A stretch of DNA of 64,000 bases from the NCBI GenBank assembly GCA_030867875.1, contig JAOWCC010000577.1:70365012-70429011 (forward strand). Reading direction: 5' to 3'. The stretch is from Actinernus sp. WN-2022 (lineage: Eukaryota > Cnidaria > Anthozoa > Actiniaria > Actinernidae). The position numbers and the translations under genes are program-made. Shown here piece by piece: positions 1 through 10,915 of the stretch; position 1 is the stretch's first letter, and every line of letters starts with the position of its first letter. A model generated the notes under the pieces. The model searched no databases. It was not told the DNA's origin and saw only the letters and a list, made by a program, of their open reading frames with translations.

Positions 1-154
1 ACTGAGTAGAAGGTGCTGCCTTTACACAACCCAACAGTAAACGATTAGACCATCACGTCTTCGTCGATAAGGACGTAAAATCATAGGACTAGTGTCCCCA
101 ATTAGCTGCAAAGCTAAATACATTGACACTTCAATAAAGTCACTACTACTACTA
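1..154 (+). repeat. tRNA-derived SINE (family A), 5'-truncated at the window edge
   Basis: This stretch matches the 3' body of the complete SINE at 5463-5716: the same order of short blocks, including the GGACGTAAAAT and AGGACTAGTG words and a terminal AATAAAGT followed by a short tandem tail. Here the tail is an ACT trinucleotide repeat, while in the other copy it is an ACTT tetranucleotide repeat. The tRNA-like head with the pol III promoter would lie to the left of the window. It is a dispersed retroposon copy and codes for no protein. Confidence 0.75.
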
Positions 155-841
155 CCGAGTTTTTAGTGGAGTCGGGGACATGCTCCCCCGGAACATTCTG
201 AATTGCAAATTTTCCTACACTTTCTGGCACAATTGAATGCATTGTATAGATGCAATAATGTGTGTCCGATTTTGAATCCATTTTGAAAAGTTGGGGTGTG
301 GCTTATACATGTGCATGAGTGTTTCCTTAAAATACACTCGGGGGAGGGTAGGGGGTCGGAGCATTTGGATATGAAACCAAGGTATAATATCTGATCCACA
401 CATTCTGAAAATCAAGAACTTTTTAGAAATATTTATTTTAATGCAATCATATAATTCGCATCAAAACACAGCTATGACATAATTAAAACTGCATAAAGAG
501 AAAGAAACAGCATATGCGCATGCGTGTATAAATGATCTTTAAAAACAGTTATTCTCCTTATAAAATCTGTAACAAACCGCAATATTTCATTATTATATTA
601 AATTATGGTAAACTGGGTAAACACTGTTATGAACCTTATACGAATAGTGGCTCATAATTTTGTCCTATACTTTTGTCAAACATGAACTAACGTGCACCTA
701 ATGTGAAACAAACAATGTTCAGATCATAGCCCTCTGCATTCTTCCGTTAGCTATACATGGTAATGCGCAGTAGACTCGTCTCATTTCACAAGTCTGCGAT
801 ATACCTTCATACACTATAACTAACGTGAAACAATGTTCAGG
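155..841. other. No recognisable feature
   Basis: AT-rich sequence without a convincing open reading frame, splice pair or repeat structure. Short open frames exist on the minus strand around 163-415, but their composition and mutual overlap suggest chance. Confidence 0.4.
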
Positions 842-1186
842 TTATAGCGAGCTGTAGATCTGATAATAACTGAAAAACGTCATCTGCCAAATACACAGTT
901 CCATCAAACGAGGGATTCTTCCGTTATGGACGGGGTGATAATACGTATTTGTAAAATCAACACTGTATACCCACTGCCCGGTGCACTCGTCTCGTTTTAC
1001 AGGTCTGCGATCTACATGTTTCACAACAACATTATTGGGTGGAACCCTGTACTTCGCGGTGATCTCCTGAGTACAGCCATAGCACTTTTTGACGTTTTTA
1101 GGCAGAACGATTAATTCATAATCGTATGGGGACATGCCAGAGTGCCATGGTTGATACGTTGAACTGGTGGGTATTGGACTATGCAC
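842..1186 (-). pseudogene. C-terminal zinc-knuckle-like tail of a transposase (probably MULE)
   Basis: The minus-strand reading holds a CYGC motif, a basic VVVKHVDRR segment and a DFTNTYYHP block. From general knowledge, this combination recurs at the C-terminus of transposon proteins in cnidarian genomes. It lies downstream, in the same orientation, of the MULE transposase pieces at 4935-2705, which is where a C-terminal tail would be expected. The intervening 1.5 kb is not continuous with it, so the copy is broken. A Ser/Pro-rich linker may be traced in shifted frames up to about 1413. The family is inferred from motif memory, not from a search; it could also be the tail of another transposon class. 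Confidence 0.45.
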
Positions 1187-2704
1187 TGCGGTCTACAAGT
1201 GTGGCTGATATACTGGAACGGGAGACTGGGCTTGACAAGGAACACTGTGTCCAGATATTTGGAACGAAACTGGCATTTGCGTGGTTGATGGGGTATTCCA
1301 AGATAGTGAATGGGACGGTGCATTTGACAGCAGCCTCGTACTTTGGCAGCCACTTGACTCAAATTCTGGTGAAGGATATGCTGGTAAAGCACTGGCCAGT
1401 GATTCCTTCCCAATCTGTTGCCTTCGCCTTGAGGACTTGGATATTTCGTTTAGTTTAAGACCTTTCTCTGAAGTCTTCAGGCCTCCTTAAATAGCTGCTG
1501 CTAGTTTTGCTCCCCGTCTTTTAGTTTTGGAGGCAGTTTTAGTTAGCATCCGACGTAGGTTTGTCAAATAGTCGAACAGAAGCCCTTGTTGTTCGACAGC
1601 GACTGTATTTGCACATAATTTCATCCCTTTATACACCTTTAATACACTGGCATTCAAACAGAGACGTCTTTTTCCCTTGTGGCTTCACCAGAAGTGGAAC
1701 CTTGCCGTCTTTGTTCTTAACAGTCCTCATCCTTTCATCGCCGGTTCGACGCTGCCTCCTTTATTGCGCATCGCCAGAAATTCGAGACATGGTTATTGCG
1801 CAATACATATTGACCCCTGTTCACTGTGTGAAATGGGTCGTGAAAATTTGTATGGGATCCTAAACATTTTCCTTATTTTTCATGAAATACGGTACAATCG
1901 TAAAAATGTGCGATCGAGGCATTATTTCTACAGATATTATCAATTCAATTCAAAGCAAGTCAAAGCCAAGTAGTAAACTTTGGTGATTCCTTTCTTTGAT
2001 TTTAGAGGAAGCATAAAAGTTCGATTTATTTACAGTGGACATTAAAGATTTCCAGTAAAAACATGCAGATAAGAGTTTATAAAATGTATCTACTGCAAAT
2101 CTAAAACCTTAGCAAAAAATGTGCGGGCGAAGAGTTGAACACATAAACAAGACCTACCGTATTCTTCCCTTCTAATGTCCCAAAGTTCATTTTCGGTGAT
2201 TCCTTTTCCTTCTTGAAAATTCAGCTTTTCGACAAGAAACCTCAGACTCCATATTTGCACGCTAAAACTCGTAATATTGCTCGTCTTGAGACTGCCAGAA
2301 CTCTGACCACAAGTGACCAAATCCAACAAACATGGTAGCTTTGGAAACCTTGTTCTGTACTCTAGAAACTGCAGTGTGTTTGTTTAAACAGCCAGCAGTT
2401 ATTCAAGCTAATTTGTCCTTTTGGAAAGTAGGTCCTAAACGGACCAAAAGAGACGAGTCTGCGATAAAATTTTGGTGAGCGGTGTTACCCAATTACGGGT
2501 TGGTACTTCATGTATCCTGCGTTATAGTGTCCCAATGTACCATACATGGTATGTCTACCATCTATATACTATCAGGCCTCAATGTCTCGAATTTCTGGCG
2601 ATGGCCAGGTTCGTTCAATAATAGTTCTTCTTTTGAGAACGCGTCTTTCAATGTTCCGAGGCGTACGATTTCCTCGGGGATCATCGCTTCTTCGGCTGTA
2701 ATGC
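1187..2704. other. Decayed transposon interior with a 22-bp inverted repeat pair
   Basis: No intact gene. A 22-bp sequence at 1767-1788 recurs in inverted orientation at 2584-2605. The pair may be the ends of a further small insertion of about 0.84 kb inside the MULE remnant. No target-site duplication could be assigned. Confidence 0.35.
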
Positions 2705-3187
2705 TTAAGCCGGTTGACGGCTCCTTCCTGCGCCCAAAACGGCACTTTCATTGTTATCCATAACGAGATGCAGAAGTTGGGTTGGCAAGTTAGGCGTTTT
2801 CGTGATGACAGGAACACACACTGATTTGAAGAACTTATCAGCTTCATCTTTCCTTTGTACTCGATTCATATCCTTCCATTCGTCGTAGCTCTTAGAAAAC
2901 TTGCGAAATTCTGGGGCTAGGTTATACGGCCCCTCGCCATACAAAGCCTTCACGGCATCGCCATATACCCGTATTACTCTTCCCTTTAATTAAGGCTGCG
3001 AGAGCAGTTGTAAGAGAGGCATCTCGGTGAGATCCCCTCACATTCTCCGACTGATTGACTTCATCATTCGTCATGTAATGTAGTCACTCTTATCGGGTTC
3101 TGTTCAAACTTTCCCTTGACACCTGCACGTTCTCTTACATATTTCGCCATGCAGTCCAGAATCTTTCTCTCCTTATGGTCTTTGAAG
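2705..3187 (-). pseudogene. MULE transposase fragment, distal part
   Basis: The reading begins with a YFKDHKERK block that joins the FEN-distal end of the fragment at 4241-4935 once the insertion 3191-4237 is left out. It continues through a segment rich in Lys/Arg and Glu (EWKDMNRVQRKDEAD) that resembles the region after the catalytic core in Mutator-like transposases. At least one frame change near 2950-3060 breaks it. It is part of a cut-and-paste transposase that is no longer functional. The orientation and order match the pieces on either side. Confidence 0.5.
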
Positions 3188-3190
3188 TAC

Positions 3191-4237
3191 ATATAATATA
3201 AAAACATAAAAATATAATTTTTTTTACACTCGTTCTCAATAACACGTGCAGGTTCGAAACGAAACTCCTGACTTCGAAGTCGTTTCTGGTGGATGTCAAT
3301 CAAACGGTTTCCATGGAGTTTGAAGTGAACCGTTGTGTGAGTAAATTCGGGAAACTAGCATTTTATAAACATGGCAAAGTCTTTCCCAAAGTCGCTTAGA
3401 TGGAGAGTAATCATGCTTAGAGCCAAGGGTTTGCAAAATAGGGAAATCACATAAACTTTATGTCTGAGCGAGCGGTTTGTGTATAAGATCAAAATAGGGA
3501 AATCACATAAACTTTTGTGTGAGCGAGCGGTTTGTGTATAAGATCAAAATAGGGAAATCGCATAAACTTTATGTGTGAGCGAGCGGTTTGTGTATAAGAT
3601 CAAAATAGGGAAATCGCATAAACTTTATGTGTGATCATGAGCGAGCGGTTTGTGTATAAGATCAAAATAGGGAAATCGCATAAACTTTATGTGTGAGCGA
3701 GCGGTTTGTGTATAAGAAATCTGATTGTTTATATAGCTTCAAAGGTCTTGGAAAAAGAATTATAGTTATTTTTATTCATCCAGTTGCAGATATGCTCCTT
3801 ATAAGAGGTTTTATCGAGCAATACCCTCGAGCTCTACCTCGACGAGCTCCAGGCATGGATACAACATTCGACAGGGCAAATATTTTTTTTGAAACGGATT
3901 ATCGGCAATGCTCTCCACTCTCGACTGACATTTCGGTGAGGAATTCAAGCAAATAACAATCGTTTTTCGGCTTAGCATCCGCCATATCTCTACCTATGTC
4001 GCCTCAAATTACTTACGATTTCGTTGACCTCAGAGTTGTGTTTTATTTAGCATGCAGACCAGTGTTGCCATAGAAATATAGTTGAGTGACATCCACCAAA
4101 TTGACGTTTTCCGTTGGAAATTCAATTTCGAACCTGCACGTGTTATTGAGAACGAGTGTAAACAATATAAAAAATATGAAAAATATACAAAATATATAAA
4201 AATATAAAAAAAATATGAAAACATTAAAATGTAAAAA
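3191..4237. mobile_element. 1.05-kb insertion in the MULE transposase, 3-bp target duplication
   Basis: The transposase reading stops at 4241 and resumes at 3190. Both edges carry TAC (3188-3190 and 4238-4240), which fits a 3-bp target-site duplication. Inside, arms at about 3226-3300 and 4085-4159 are inverted copies of each other, both containing ACACTCGTTCTC. Outside those arms each end is AT-rich. A 56-bp tandem array fills 3435-3717. No transposase is encoded, so it is a non-autonomous element. A 3-bp duplication is known for PIF/Harbinger and CACTA elements, but the ends do not settle which. Confidence 0.55.
3435..3717. repeat. 56-bp tandem repeat, about five copies
   Basis: Five near-identical units begin with AAAATAGGGAAATC and end with GTGTATAAGATC. 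One unit has a short extra ATCATG segment. The array sits in the loop of the inverted-repeat insertion 3191-4237 and has no sign of coding. Confidence 0.85.
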
Positions 4238-4240
4238 TAC

Positions 4241-4935
4241 CTGACTAACTTTGGCGTGTTGTTCTTCGTATACTTGACCTCAATTTCGTGCCATTGTTGT
4301 TTGAAAATTACAACTTTCTTCTCAAATTCCTCTTCGGTGTCACAGTTGTATAGACAGCCACTGTCTCCCTCAAGTGGTCCACCAAATATGTCCGCCATAA
4401 TTCGCCTGTTCTGTGACGAAGGAAAATGCAAATCTTCGAGTTTCTTCTCAATGTTAGCTTGCACATGCTCAACTCCCAGCAGATGAAGAGTGCCAGTCAT
4501 TTCTGACAGCATTCCACCATACATTGCCTCATCTTCATCTGGCCCAAGAGTCTTTATAAATTCCAGGGTCGGGTTCTCCCGTTTCACCGCTTGCCAAAAA
4601 AAAATGAAAATCTTTTCGACTCTTATTTCGGTGAACAAACAATGGTCCAGGAAACCATGGATGTTTCCCAGAATTCTTGGACAGGAGGCTCAGATTAAGG
4701 TATGTAGTCTGGGTAAAGTAGTATTCTGAAGTGTTGAAGTCGTATCAACAATTAGAGGACTATATATACATGACTCAGTGCAGAAGCGCTGCACATCCAT
4801 AACAGTTTGGTCAAGGAACGCTACAATTCCAGGTTGTTTGCCATGGCGAAGGAGGAACTCTCTTATGAAAGGTTGCTTATGGTCCAGAACAAAAGGGTTT
4901 TGTTCTGTACCCTGGTCCAAAAGCTCCATTAAGAT
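4241..4935 (-). pseudogene. MULE transposase fragment, proximal and core part
   Basis: Two minus-strand frames read a Mutator-like transposase. The upstream one contains LDHKQPFIREFLLRHG and a VDTT block at the position of the family's conserved D-x-T-F region. The downstream one contains LGPDEDEAMY, LLGVEHVQANIEKKL and CDTEEEFEKK, matching the stretch around the second catalytic Asp and the following Cys/His region. A frame change near 4690 separates them, so the gene is dead. The reading ends at the insertion 3191-4237 and resumes beyond it. The assignment rests on recognised spacing of blocks; an alignment was not run. Confidence 0.6.
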
Positions 4936-5062
4936 ATCGCTGACTACGTCTTTTTCCTTTGTGTTCGATTTCGTACTGTAGTTGTACTTGTAATTTGCTT
5001 GTTATTACGTGGGATATTGGAATCAGTGGTCGAGTCTAGGATATCAGTATCCCCATTCATTG

Positions 5063-5287
5063 TAGCCTGCTTACAGGCTCTCGGGTTTTTTCGGAAATGT
5101 TAGTTTTCGGGTCGGGCTTCGGTTACCTGTGGGCCGTGCGAGGCGGAGGCGAGTGCGTCAGCACGAGACGCACTCGCCTTCACCTTGCTCGGGTCCGGAC
5201 CTCGCTCGGCCCACAGGTAACCCAACATTTCCACCCAACCCGAAAACTAATATTTCCGAAAAAACCTGAGAGCCTGTAAGCAGGCTA
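5063..5287. mobile_element. 225-bp foldback MITE with 9-bp target duplication
   Basis: The element opens with TAGCCTGCTTACAGGC and closes with its reverse complement. Nearly its whole length folds back on itself. It is flanked on both sides by CATTCATTG (5054-5062 and 5288-5296), a 9-bp target duplication that is typical of Mutator-like elements. It encodes nothing. A 32-bp relic at 38096 has the same TAGCCTG tips. Confidence 0.85.
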
Positions 5288-5462
5288 CATTCATTGTGTG
5301 TGCTATGAGTCTCGGCGCCCTCATATCTTTTGTTACAACCTCTTGGCACTCCTTCTTCAGTGAGTGCTTGCGTGCTCTAAATTCCTGGTCGGCGGCCTTG
5401 GCATTACCATGAGATTCTCCAATTATAGGAACTGGGTGGCTCGTATTGAAAGAGTAGTAACT

Positions 5463-5528
5463 TCTCCCGGTTAGCTCAGTGGTCAAGCTCCGGTCTGTTG
5501 AGCGAGAGGTCGCGGGTTCAAACCCCGG

Positions 5529-5564
<36 letters not shown>

Positions 5565-5716
5565 AAAGGTGCTGCCTTTGTGAAACAACTGCAATTGAAT
5601 GGTTAGACCTTCACGACTTCTCGGATAAGGACGTAAAATCGTAGGACTAGTGTTCCCAATTAGTTGCAAAGCTAAATACATTTGACACTTAAATAAAGTT
5701 ACTTACTTACTTACTT
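5463..5716 (+). repeat. Complete tRNA-derived SINE (family A)
   Basis: The head is tRNA-like, with an A box TAGCTCAGTGG (5472-5482) and a B box GGTTCAAACCC (5515-5525) at tRNA spacing, the two parts of an internal RNA polymerase III promoter. A body of about 160 bp follows that is shared with the copy at 1-154. It ends in AATAAAGT and an ACTT tandem tail. Acceptor-stem pairing is poor and the tRNA fold merges into the body, so this is a retroposon and not a functional tRNA gene. Its mobilisation would depend on LINE enzymes in trans. Confidence 0.85.
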
Positions 5717-5717
5717 T

Positions 5718-5859
5718 CTTATTAACCGAGAGTGAGGTCTTTACGGGAAAATATCAGACCGAGGTCTTGATAGTACGGACCGAGCGATAGCGAGGTTCGT
5801 ACATAAAAGACCGATTTCTGATATTTTCCCGTAAAGACCGAGTGGGCGAGGTTAATAAG
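5718..5859. repeat. Hairpin repeat at the end of the decayed Crypton copy
   Basis: The sequence begins CTTATTAACC and ends GGTTAATAAG, and its two halves pair over most of their length. A shorter version of the same hairpin lies at 24752-24834, in the same position relative to the other Crypton-type copy (a few bases outside its TTATTATATGGCA end). The shared position suggests it belongs to that element's end, though it may be a hitch-hiking MITE. Confidence 0.7.
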
Positions 5860-5863
5860 TAGT

Positions 5864-7312
5864 TTATTATATGGCACTTGTGATAAACAAAGAATGAGAA
5901 AATAAGTGACTCGCGTGACTCGCGCCCCGTAACACAACGTGAGATACCGAATTTGCATAAATTTACATACCAAAGTGCGGAAGCCGTTCAGAATTTATTC
6001 CGAAATCTATTTGACAGCTCTTCGTAAATCAATACAAAGGATGAATGGAGATACAATGTCAGATGTCAAAATCAATCCAAAGTGCATGAAAGGTGGAATT
6101 TGTAGAAAAAGCGATCAGAAAAGAACATATTTTCCACTAAATCAACTCGAAAAACAAACCTTTCGCTCAAGTGCCATGTGGGCGACGAAAAAAATCAAGA
6201 TCTTTGTCGGATCACTTCGGCGATGACAGTTCTACGCTGTTTGTTTGTATACTGGACAACTTTGACTGGGACATGGAAAATCTGGAACTGACAATCCCTG
6301 ATAATTGCTCCTGATCGGCAAAATTGGTTAGCTGTGGAATCAGAACTTGCCTGGTTTATAGTGAGGGATTGTAATTTGTAAACTGGACCGCGGTGCTGAC
6401 TGACATTCAAGACAAATTTCTTAAAACTGATAATTGAAGAAAGAAAGCCGGCTGCAGAGGAATATACTTGTTGCTTGTTGAATATATGGACAGGCTATGA
6501 CTTCTGGCTCTGGTGATAATCGCTGGCAGACTTGTTGTCTTGTAGTTTTACAACTTCCACTGGACTGCACGGATCGAGGCTCCCGCTCGACACTCGACAG
6601 AGCCACGAAGCAGCTTTCAGGATCAGCGTTATATAGCAGGTCAGTTTATATTTATTGAGTCGCATTGTTCAGTTATTTTGCTGCTGGGGTGTTTAATTCC
6701 TGCATTACCTGATACATTTATTTACTAAGCCATGTTCTAATTTCGTTTCTACCGAGTGGAGACTTCATGTGATGTCGCTGTTTGAAACTCGCTTGTAGTT
6801 GACGGCCGGGAAAATGGTTGTTCCGACGTTCCGTACAACTCTGCTAGACGGTGACTTCTGAAACTTTGTAGAACCTGACAGGACATCTATCTTGTCTCTG
6901 GAGCATAGACCTTTGGATGGAATTGTATTCTAACTAGTTCTTTCCTGTCTTTTTCTGGTTGACTTTGCGTACATCAATGATAATTTTTGCCAACAAATGG
7001 TCAAGTATGTTCGTTTTGGAGGTAAGCTTTGTAATTACATTTACACTCACAGGTCACATTTTTGATGGTCCGGCTTTCTCTCTTTTAAAAACTGTGTTAT
7101 TACGATGTCTGTGCTCTTAAACTACATCACTCAGTGCCTAGTTATTTCTATTTTTACCCGGCTCGATCTTCGTTTTCGATTTCCTGAGCTTAGACCAAAA
7201 TACGCGAATTGTGACCGTTATCATGGCAACGGTCCGTACGGCAAAATCCCGACCGAGCATCAGCCAATCAAAACACTCGATTTGACATCGAGAGTGGCTT
7301 GCCATATAATAA
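5864..7312 (-). mobile_element. Decayed Crypton-type element (copy 1)
   Basis: The ends are TTATTATATGGCA (5864-5876) and its reverse complement (7300-7312), the same pair that bounds the better copy at 24839-26887. Inside, the minus strand keeps the recombinase C-terminus, but the N-terminal two thirds are missing. Near the right end there is a CCAAT box and a small inverted repeat GACCGTT/AACGGTC (about 7211-7231), in a position like the palindrome of the intact copy. Confidence 0.6.
6195..6600 (-). pseudogene. Crypton tyrosine recombinase, C-terminal remnant
   Basis: Shifted minus-strand frames read a KSASDYHQSQ block and then CRSGAIIRDCQFQIFHVPVK, matching KSASSHHQRQ and AGANITNCQFQVFNRPVK of the 484-aa recombinase at 25189-26643. 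The residue equivalent to the catalytic Tyr lies just before the first block and is changed. Stops and frame changes make this a dead copy. Confidence 0.65.
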
Positions 7313-7397
7313 TTAACAATAATGTGTGGATATTGCAAAGTATAACACTTAACATTCTTCAGCCCGCTGTGGTGGGCACTGTACTCTGCTAGCGGCA

Positions 7398-8057
7398 TCA
7401 GATGAAGGTGTGGTACCTGGTGAACGCACAGTCATATTCGTTCTTTGTTTTGCGATGCACTGCTCGCCTCCTCACCACTGCGAATACATTGCTGAGATCG
7501 CAACTCTTTTCCCGCCACTCTCCCTTCACTCTGACATTGTATATTCCGGACTCGACCTTGCCGTGCGTATTCTTGACTGTGTGGATTTCTGAGCTGATGT
7601 TAAGACTTCCATCATCTCGAGTTTTGACAGCATAAAAACGCATATTCTCTTTCTTCAGGAACACCCTCGGCGTATCATCTCCATTCAGATCGTATGGATG
7701 CTTCAATTTAATCCGCTGTCTGTGTAATAAAGGAAGTTTTGGGTTTCCTCTATACAGTTCATAATCTCGTTGTTCGTCAGTTGGTTCGAGGTCGTCGATT
7801 GCCCGTCCATCATCCAAGCTGTCCGAATATTCCACTTCCACTTGTGATTCGGCCGGTTTGTTGCTGATTAATTCAGTTTTAATAAATTTCACGGGTGGGA
7901 GGTCGTCCTCGTCTTCGCTGACCAAAAGATTTCGGATTACCTGTCCGTCATTTCCATCCTCCGAATCGTCATCGATTATGATGACGTCTTCCTTCTTCTG
8001 TTTGTTAGTTTCTGAGCAAACCTTTTTAGGGGTGAAATCTTTACGTTTGCCCTCCAT
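7398..8057 (-). CDS. Orphan acidic protein with a SUMO-interaction-like motif, 219 aa
   Basis: The product is not recognised. It is one open exon. The ATG lies five bases after a plausible 3' splice site (TTTCAG), so a non-coding leader exon upstream is possible. The N-terminal third is basic then acidic and contains DVIIIDDDSED, a hydrophobic core followed by acids as in SUMO-interaction motifs. The C-terminal half (from about residue 110) looks globular and basic, ending in VFAVVRRRAVHRKTKN. The stop lies 85 bp from the Crypton copy 1 end, same strand, but outside its terminal repeat. It may be a small host gene, an exon of one, or a gene from a lost element. Confidence 0.45.
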   Translation of the reverse strand: MEGKRKDFTPKKVCSETNKQKKEDVIIIDDDSEDGNDGQVIRNLLVSEDEDDLPPVKFIKTELISNKPAESQVEVEYSDSLDDGRAIDDLEPTDEQRDYELYRGNPKLPLLHRQRIKLKHPYDLNGDDTPRVFLKKENMRFYAVKTRDDGSLNISSEIHTVKNTHGKVESGIYNVRVKGEWREKSCDLSNVFAVVRRRAVHRKTKNEYDCAFTRYHTFI

Positions 8058-8112
8058 TCAATCTGAAACGTATAGTTTGAAAACCATTTTCAGAATAATC
8101 GTAACATTTTAG

Positions 8113-8526
8113 CTAGATGCAAAATATAGGGGATCATGATTACATGGTGGCGCAAATATATAAAGTTCATCTTCGAGTGCATGGCAGAATATTTTTATCG
8201 AGTGAGTACAGCGAACAAGTTAAAAATTGTGTTTGACACGAGAAGTTCTAGAGGATATTACATGGATGCGTGGAGATACGGAATTGATCTTCTGGTGTTT
8301 AGCTTGATATGATAGCGAACGAACACGAGAAGATAAATTATGTATCTTCAAGCAGCCACGCAATTTACTTATTACTATTACTTATTATTAACTATAATTA
8401 TTAATTTTCAAGATCAGCAAAATCACCAAAATTTATTTAAAAGCCTGTCAAACGAAGTAAAAATCAAACATTTGCTCACATTTTAGGAGGTAAAAAAGAG
8501 CAAATTAAACAAAACAAGTTTTGGTC
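8113..8526. other. No recognisable feature
   Basis: AT-rich spacer between the orphan gene and the minisatellite. No open frame, repeat or structured site stands out. Confidence 0.4.
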
Positions 8527-9959
8527 TGTGAAGTGATATCCCTCACGTGTTGATATAATGAATGATCTCGCCACTGGAGGCAGTGTGATGTGAAGTGATA
8601 TCCCTCACGTGTTGATATAATGAATGATCTCGCCACTGGAGGCAGTGTGATGTGAAGTGATATCCCTCATGTGTTGATATAATGAATGATCTCGCCACTG
8701 GAGGCAGTGTGATGTGAAGTGATATCCCTCATGTGTTGATATAATGAATGATATCGCCACTGGAGGCAGTGTGATGTGAAGTGATATCCCACGCGTGTTG
8801 ATATAATGAGTGATCTCGCCACTGGAGGCAGTGTGATGTGAAGTGATATCCCACGCGTGTTGATATAATGAATGATCTCGCCACTGGAGGCAGTGTGATG
8901 TGAAGTGATATCCCACGCGTGTTGATATAATGAATGATCTCGCCACTGGAGGCAGTGTGATGTGAAGTGATATCCCTAGGCCTCACGTGTTGATATAATG
9001 AATGATCTCGCCACTGGAGGCAGTGTGATGTGAAGTGATATCCCTCACGTGTTGATATAATGAATGATCTCGCCACTGGAGGCAGTGTGATGTGAAGTGA
9101 TATCCCTCATGTGTTGATATAATGAATGATATCGCCACTGGAGGCAGTGTGATGTGAAGTGATATCCCTCATGTGTTGATATAATGAATGATCTCGCCAC
9201 TGGAGGCAGTGTGATGTGAAGTGATATCCCTCATGTGTTGATATAATGAATGATCTCGCCACTGGAGGCAGTGTGATGTGAAGTAATATCCCTCACGTGT
9301 TGATATAATGAATAATCTCGCCACTGGAGGCAGTGTGATGTGAAGTGATATCCCTCACGTGTTGATATAATGAATGATCTCGCCACTGGAGGCAGTGTGA
9401 TGTGAAGTAATATCCCTCACGTGTTGATATAATGAATGATCTCGCCACTGGAGGCAGTGTGATGTGAAGTGATATCCCTCACGTGTTGATATAATGAATG
9501 ATCTCGCCACTGGAGGCAGTGTGATGTGAAGTGATATCCCTCACGTGTTGATATAATGAATGATCTCGCCACTGGAGGCAGTGTGATGTGAAGTGATATC
9601 CCTCACGTGTTGATATAATGAATGATCTCGCCACTGGAGGCAGTGTGATGTGAAGTGATATCCCTCACGTGTTGATATAATGAATGATCTCGCCACTGGA
9701 GGCAGTGTGATGTGAAGTGATATCCCTCACGTGTTGATATAATGAATGATCTCGCCACTGGAGGCAGTGTGATGAGAAGTGATATCCCTCACGTGTTGAT
9801 ATAATGAATGATCTCGCCACTGGAGGCAGTGTGATGTGAAGTGATATCCCTCATGTGTTGATATAATGAATGATCTCGCCACTGGAGGCAGTGTGATGTG
9901 AAGTGATATCCCTCATGTGTTGATATAATGAATGATCTCGCCACTGGAGGCAGTGTGAT
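8527..9959. repeat. 62-bp minisatellite, about 23 copies
   Basis: Units begin TGTGAAGTGATATCCC and end GGAGGCAGTGTGA. Copies differ mainly at a CACG/CATG/ACGCG site and at GATCTC/GATATC. One unit has a short extra AGGC. Variant units occur in runs, for example the ACGCG form around 8790-8940, which suggests spread of the array by unequal exchange. Because 62 is not a multiple of three, the long open frames over it are by-products of repetition. Confidence 0.95.
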
Positions 9960-10058
9960 ATCATTTTACGATTTTGCTAACAGCCGGTATACCACTGATT
10001 ATCATGTAATGAAACGTATCTAGGATCACTAATTTTCTGCAACATTTTTCCTCTTCAT

Positions 10059-10109
10059 GGGGGGGGGGGGGGGGGGGGAGGGGGGAGGGGGGGGGGGTGG
10101 GGGGGGGGG
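10059..10109 (+). repeat. 51-base G tract
   Basis: An almost uninterrupted run of G with only A, A and T interruptions follows a TTCATG word. It has far more than four G runs of three or more and so could form stacked G-quadruplexes. It begins 100 bp after the minisatellite. Confidence 0.95.
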
Positions 10110-10915
10110 CATTAATGTCACATTAATGTGAGCATGCTCCGTTGAGCTTGTTAAAACCGCTTTGAGCAAGTATCGCGGTTGCAAAATGTTCGTCTGGTAA
10201 AATTTTAGATAGTTAAGATGAACCTTTATAGAATACAGAAGGATTTCTGAGCATTCTAAAATGGAAAACCTGTTATATAACTAGCCGTAGTTCACATAAA
10301 CGTCAAGTTAGCTGATTCAACTAAAAGTTCTTACCTTGATCCAGTCACTCACTGCGCGTGAAAGACTCAGTTGAACGACTCAGACTCAGACTCAGTTGAA
10401 CGCCCCCGGCTAAAAATCGGATTCGAATGGAGATTCGTCCGAGAAGATCCCCAATTGACAACAGAACATTTATAGATGAATTGAATAAATGATTTACCGG
10501 TAAATATGCTGGATATATATCTCCGTGCGTTGTATCACCAGTCCTACCAGTTTTACTAATTCAATTCAATGTGTCTTTTTGTTTCTATGTATGAGACAGC
10601 ATGTGACAGCGATATGATTAGTGTAAGATCGAAAACTTTAGATCTATTCTAATTTCAAGAGTGTCTGTCATTTAAAGGCTTAAAATCTGCTTTAGACTGT
10701 CCGCTTTTCTCTCCAGTTTGGGTAGGCACTAATAAGACCTGGATGTTTTTCAAGTATTTAATCGATAAAACATAAAAACCACAGGAAAACCTAGCTCTGT
10801 TTGTGTTTTTAAATTATAAGGGTTTGTATGCGATTTTTAACGAGTATTTGGTTGTATCCGTTAGGCCAAAAATACTGAAATAACTGATCAATGAAAACTC
10901 TTCTTTATCTGTTCT
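10110..10915. other. No recognisable feature
   Basis: Contains a short GACTCA-rich tandem stretch at about 10365-10400, otherwise nothing that can be supported. Confidence 0.4.

Noticed and set aside
5463..5540. Functional tRNA gene
   Set aside because: Acceptor-stem pairing is poor and the sequence continues into a repeated body with a tandem tail, so it is a SINE head.
8605..9076. Long minus-strand open frames over the minisatellite
   Set aside because: They arise because a stop-poor 62-bp unit is read in three frames in turn; the peptide is only the repeat.
8527..9959. CRISPR array
   Set aside because: Units are contiguous, there are no unique spacers, and the DNA is eukaryotic. The same holds for 58197-59199 and 3435-3717.
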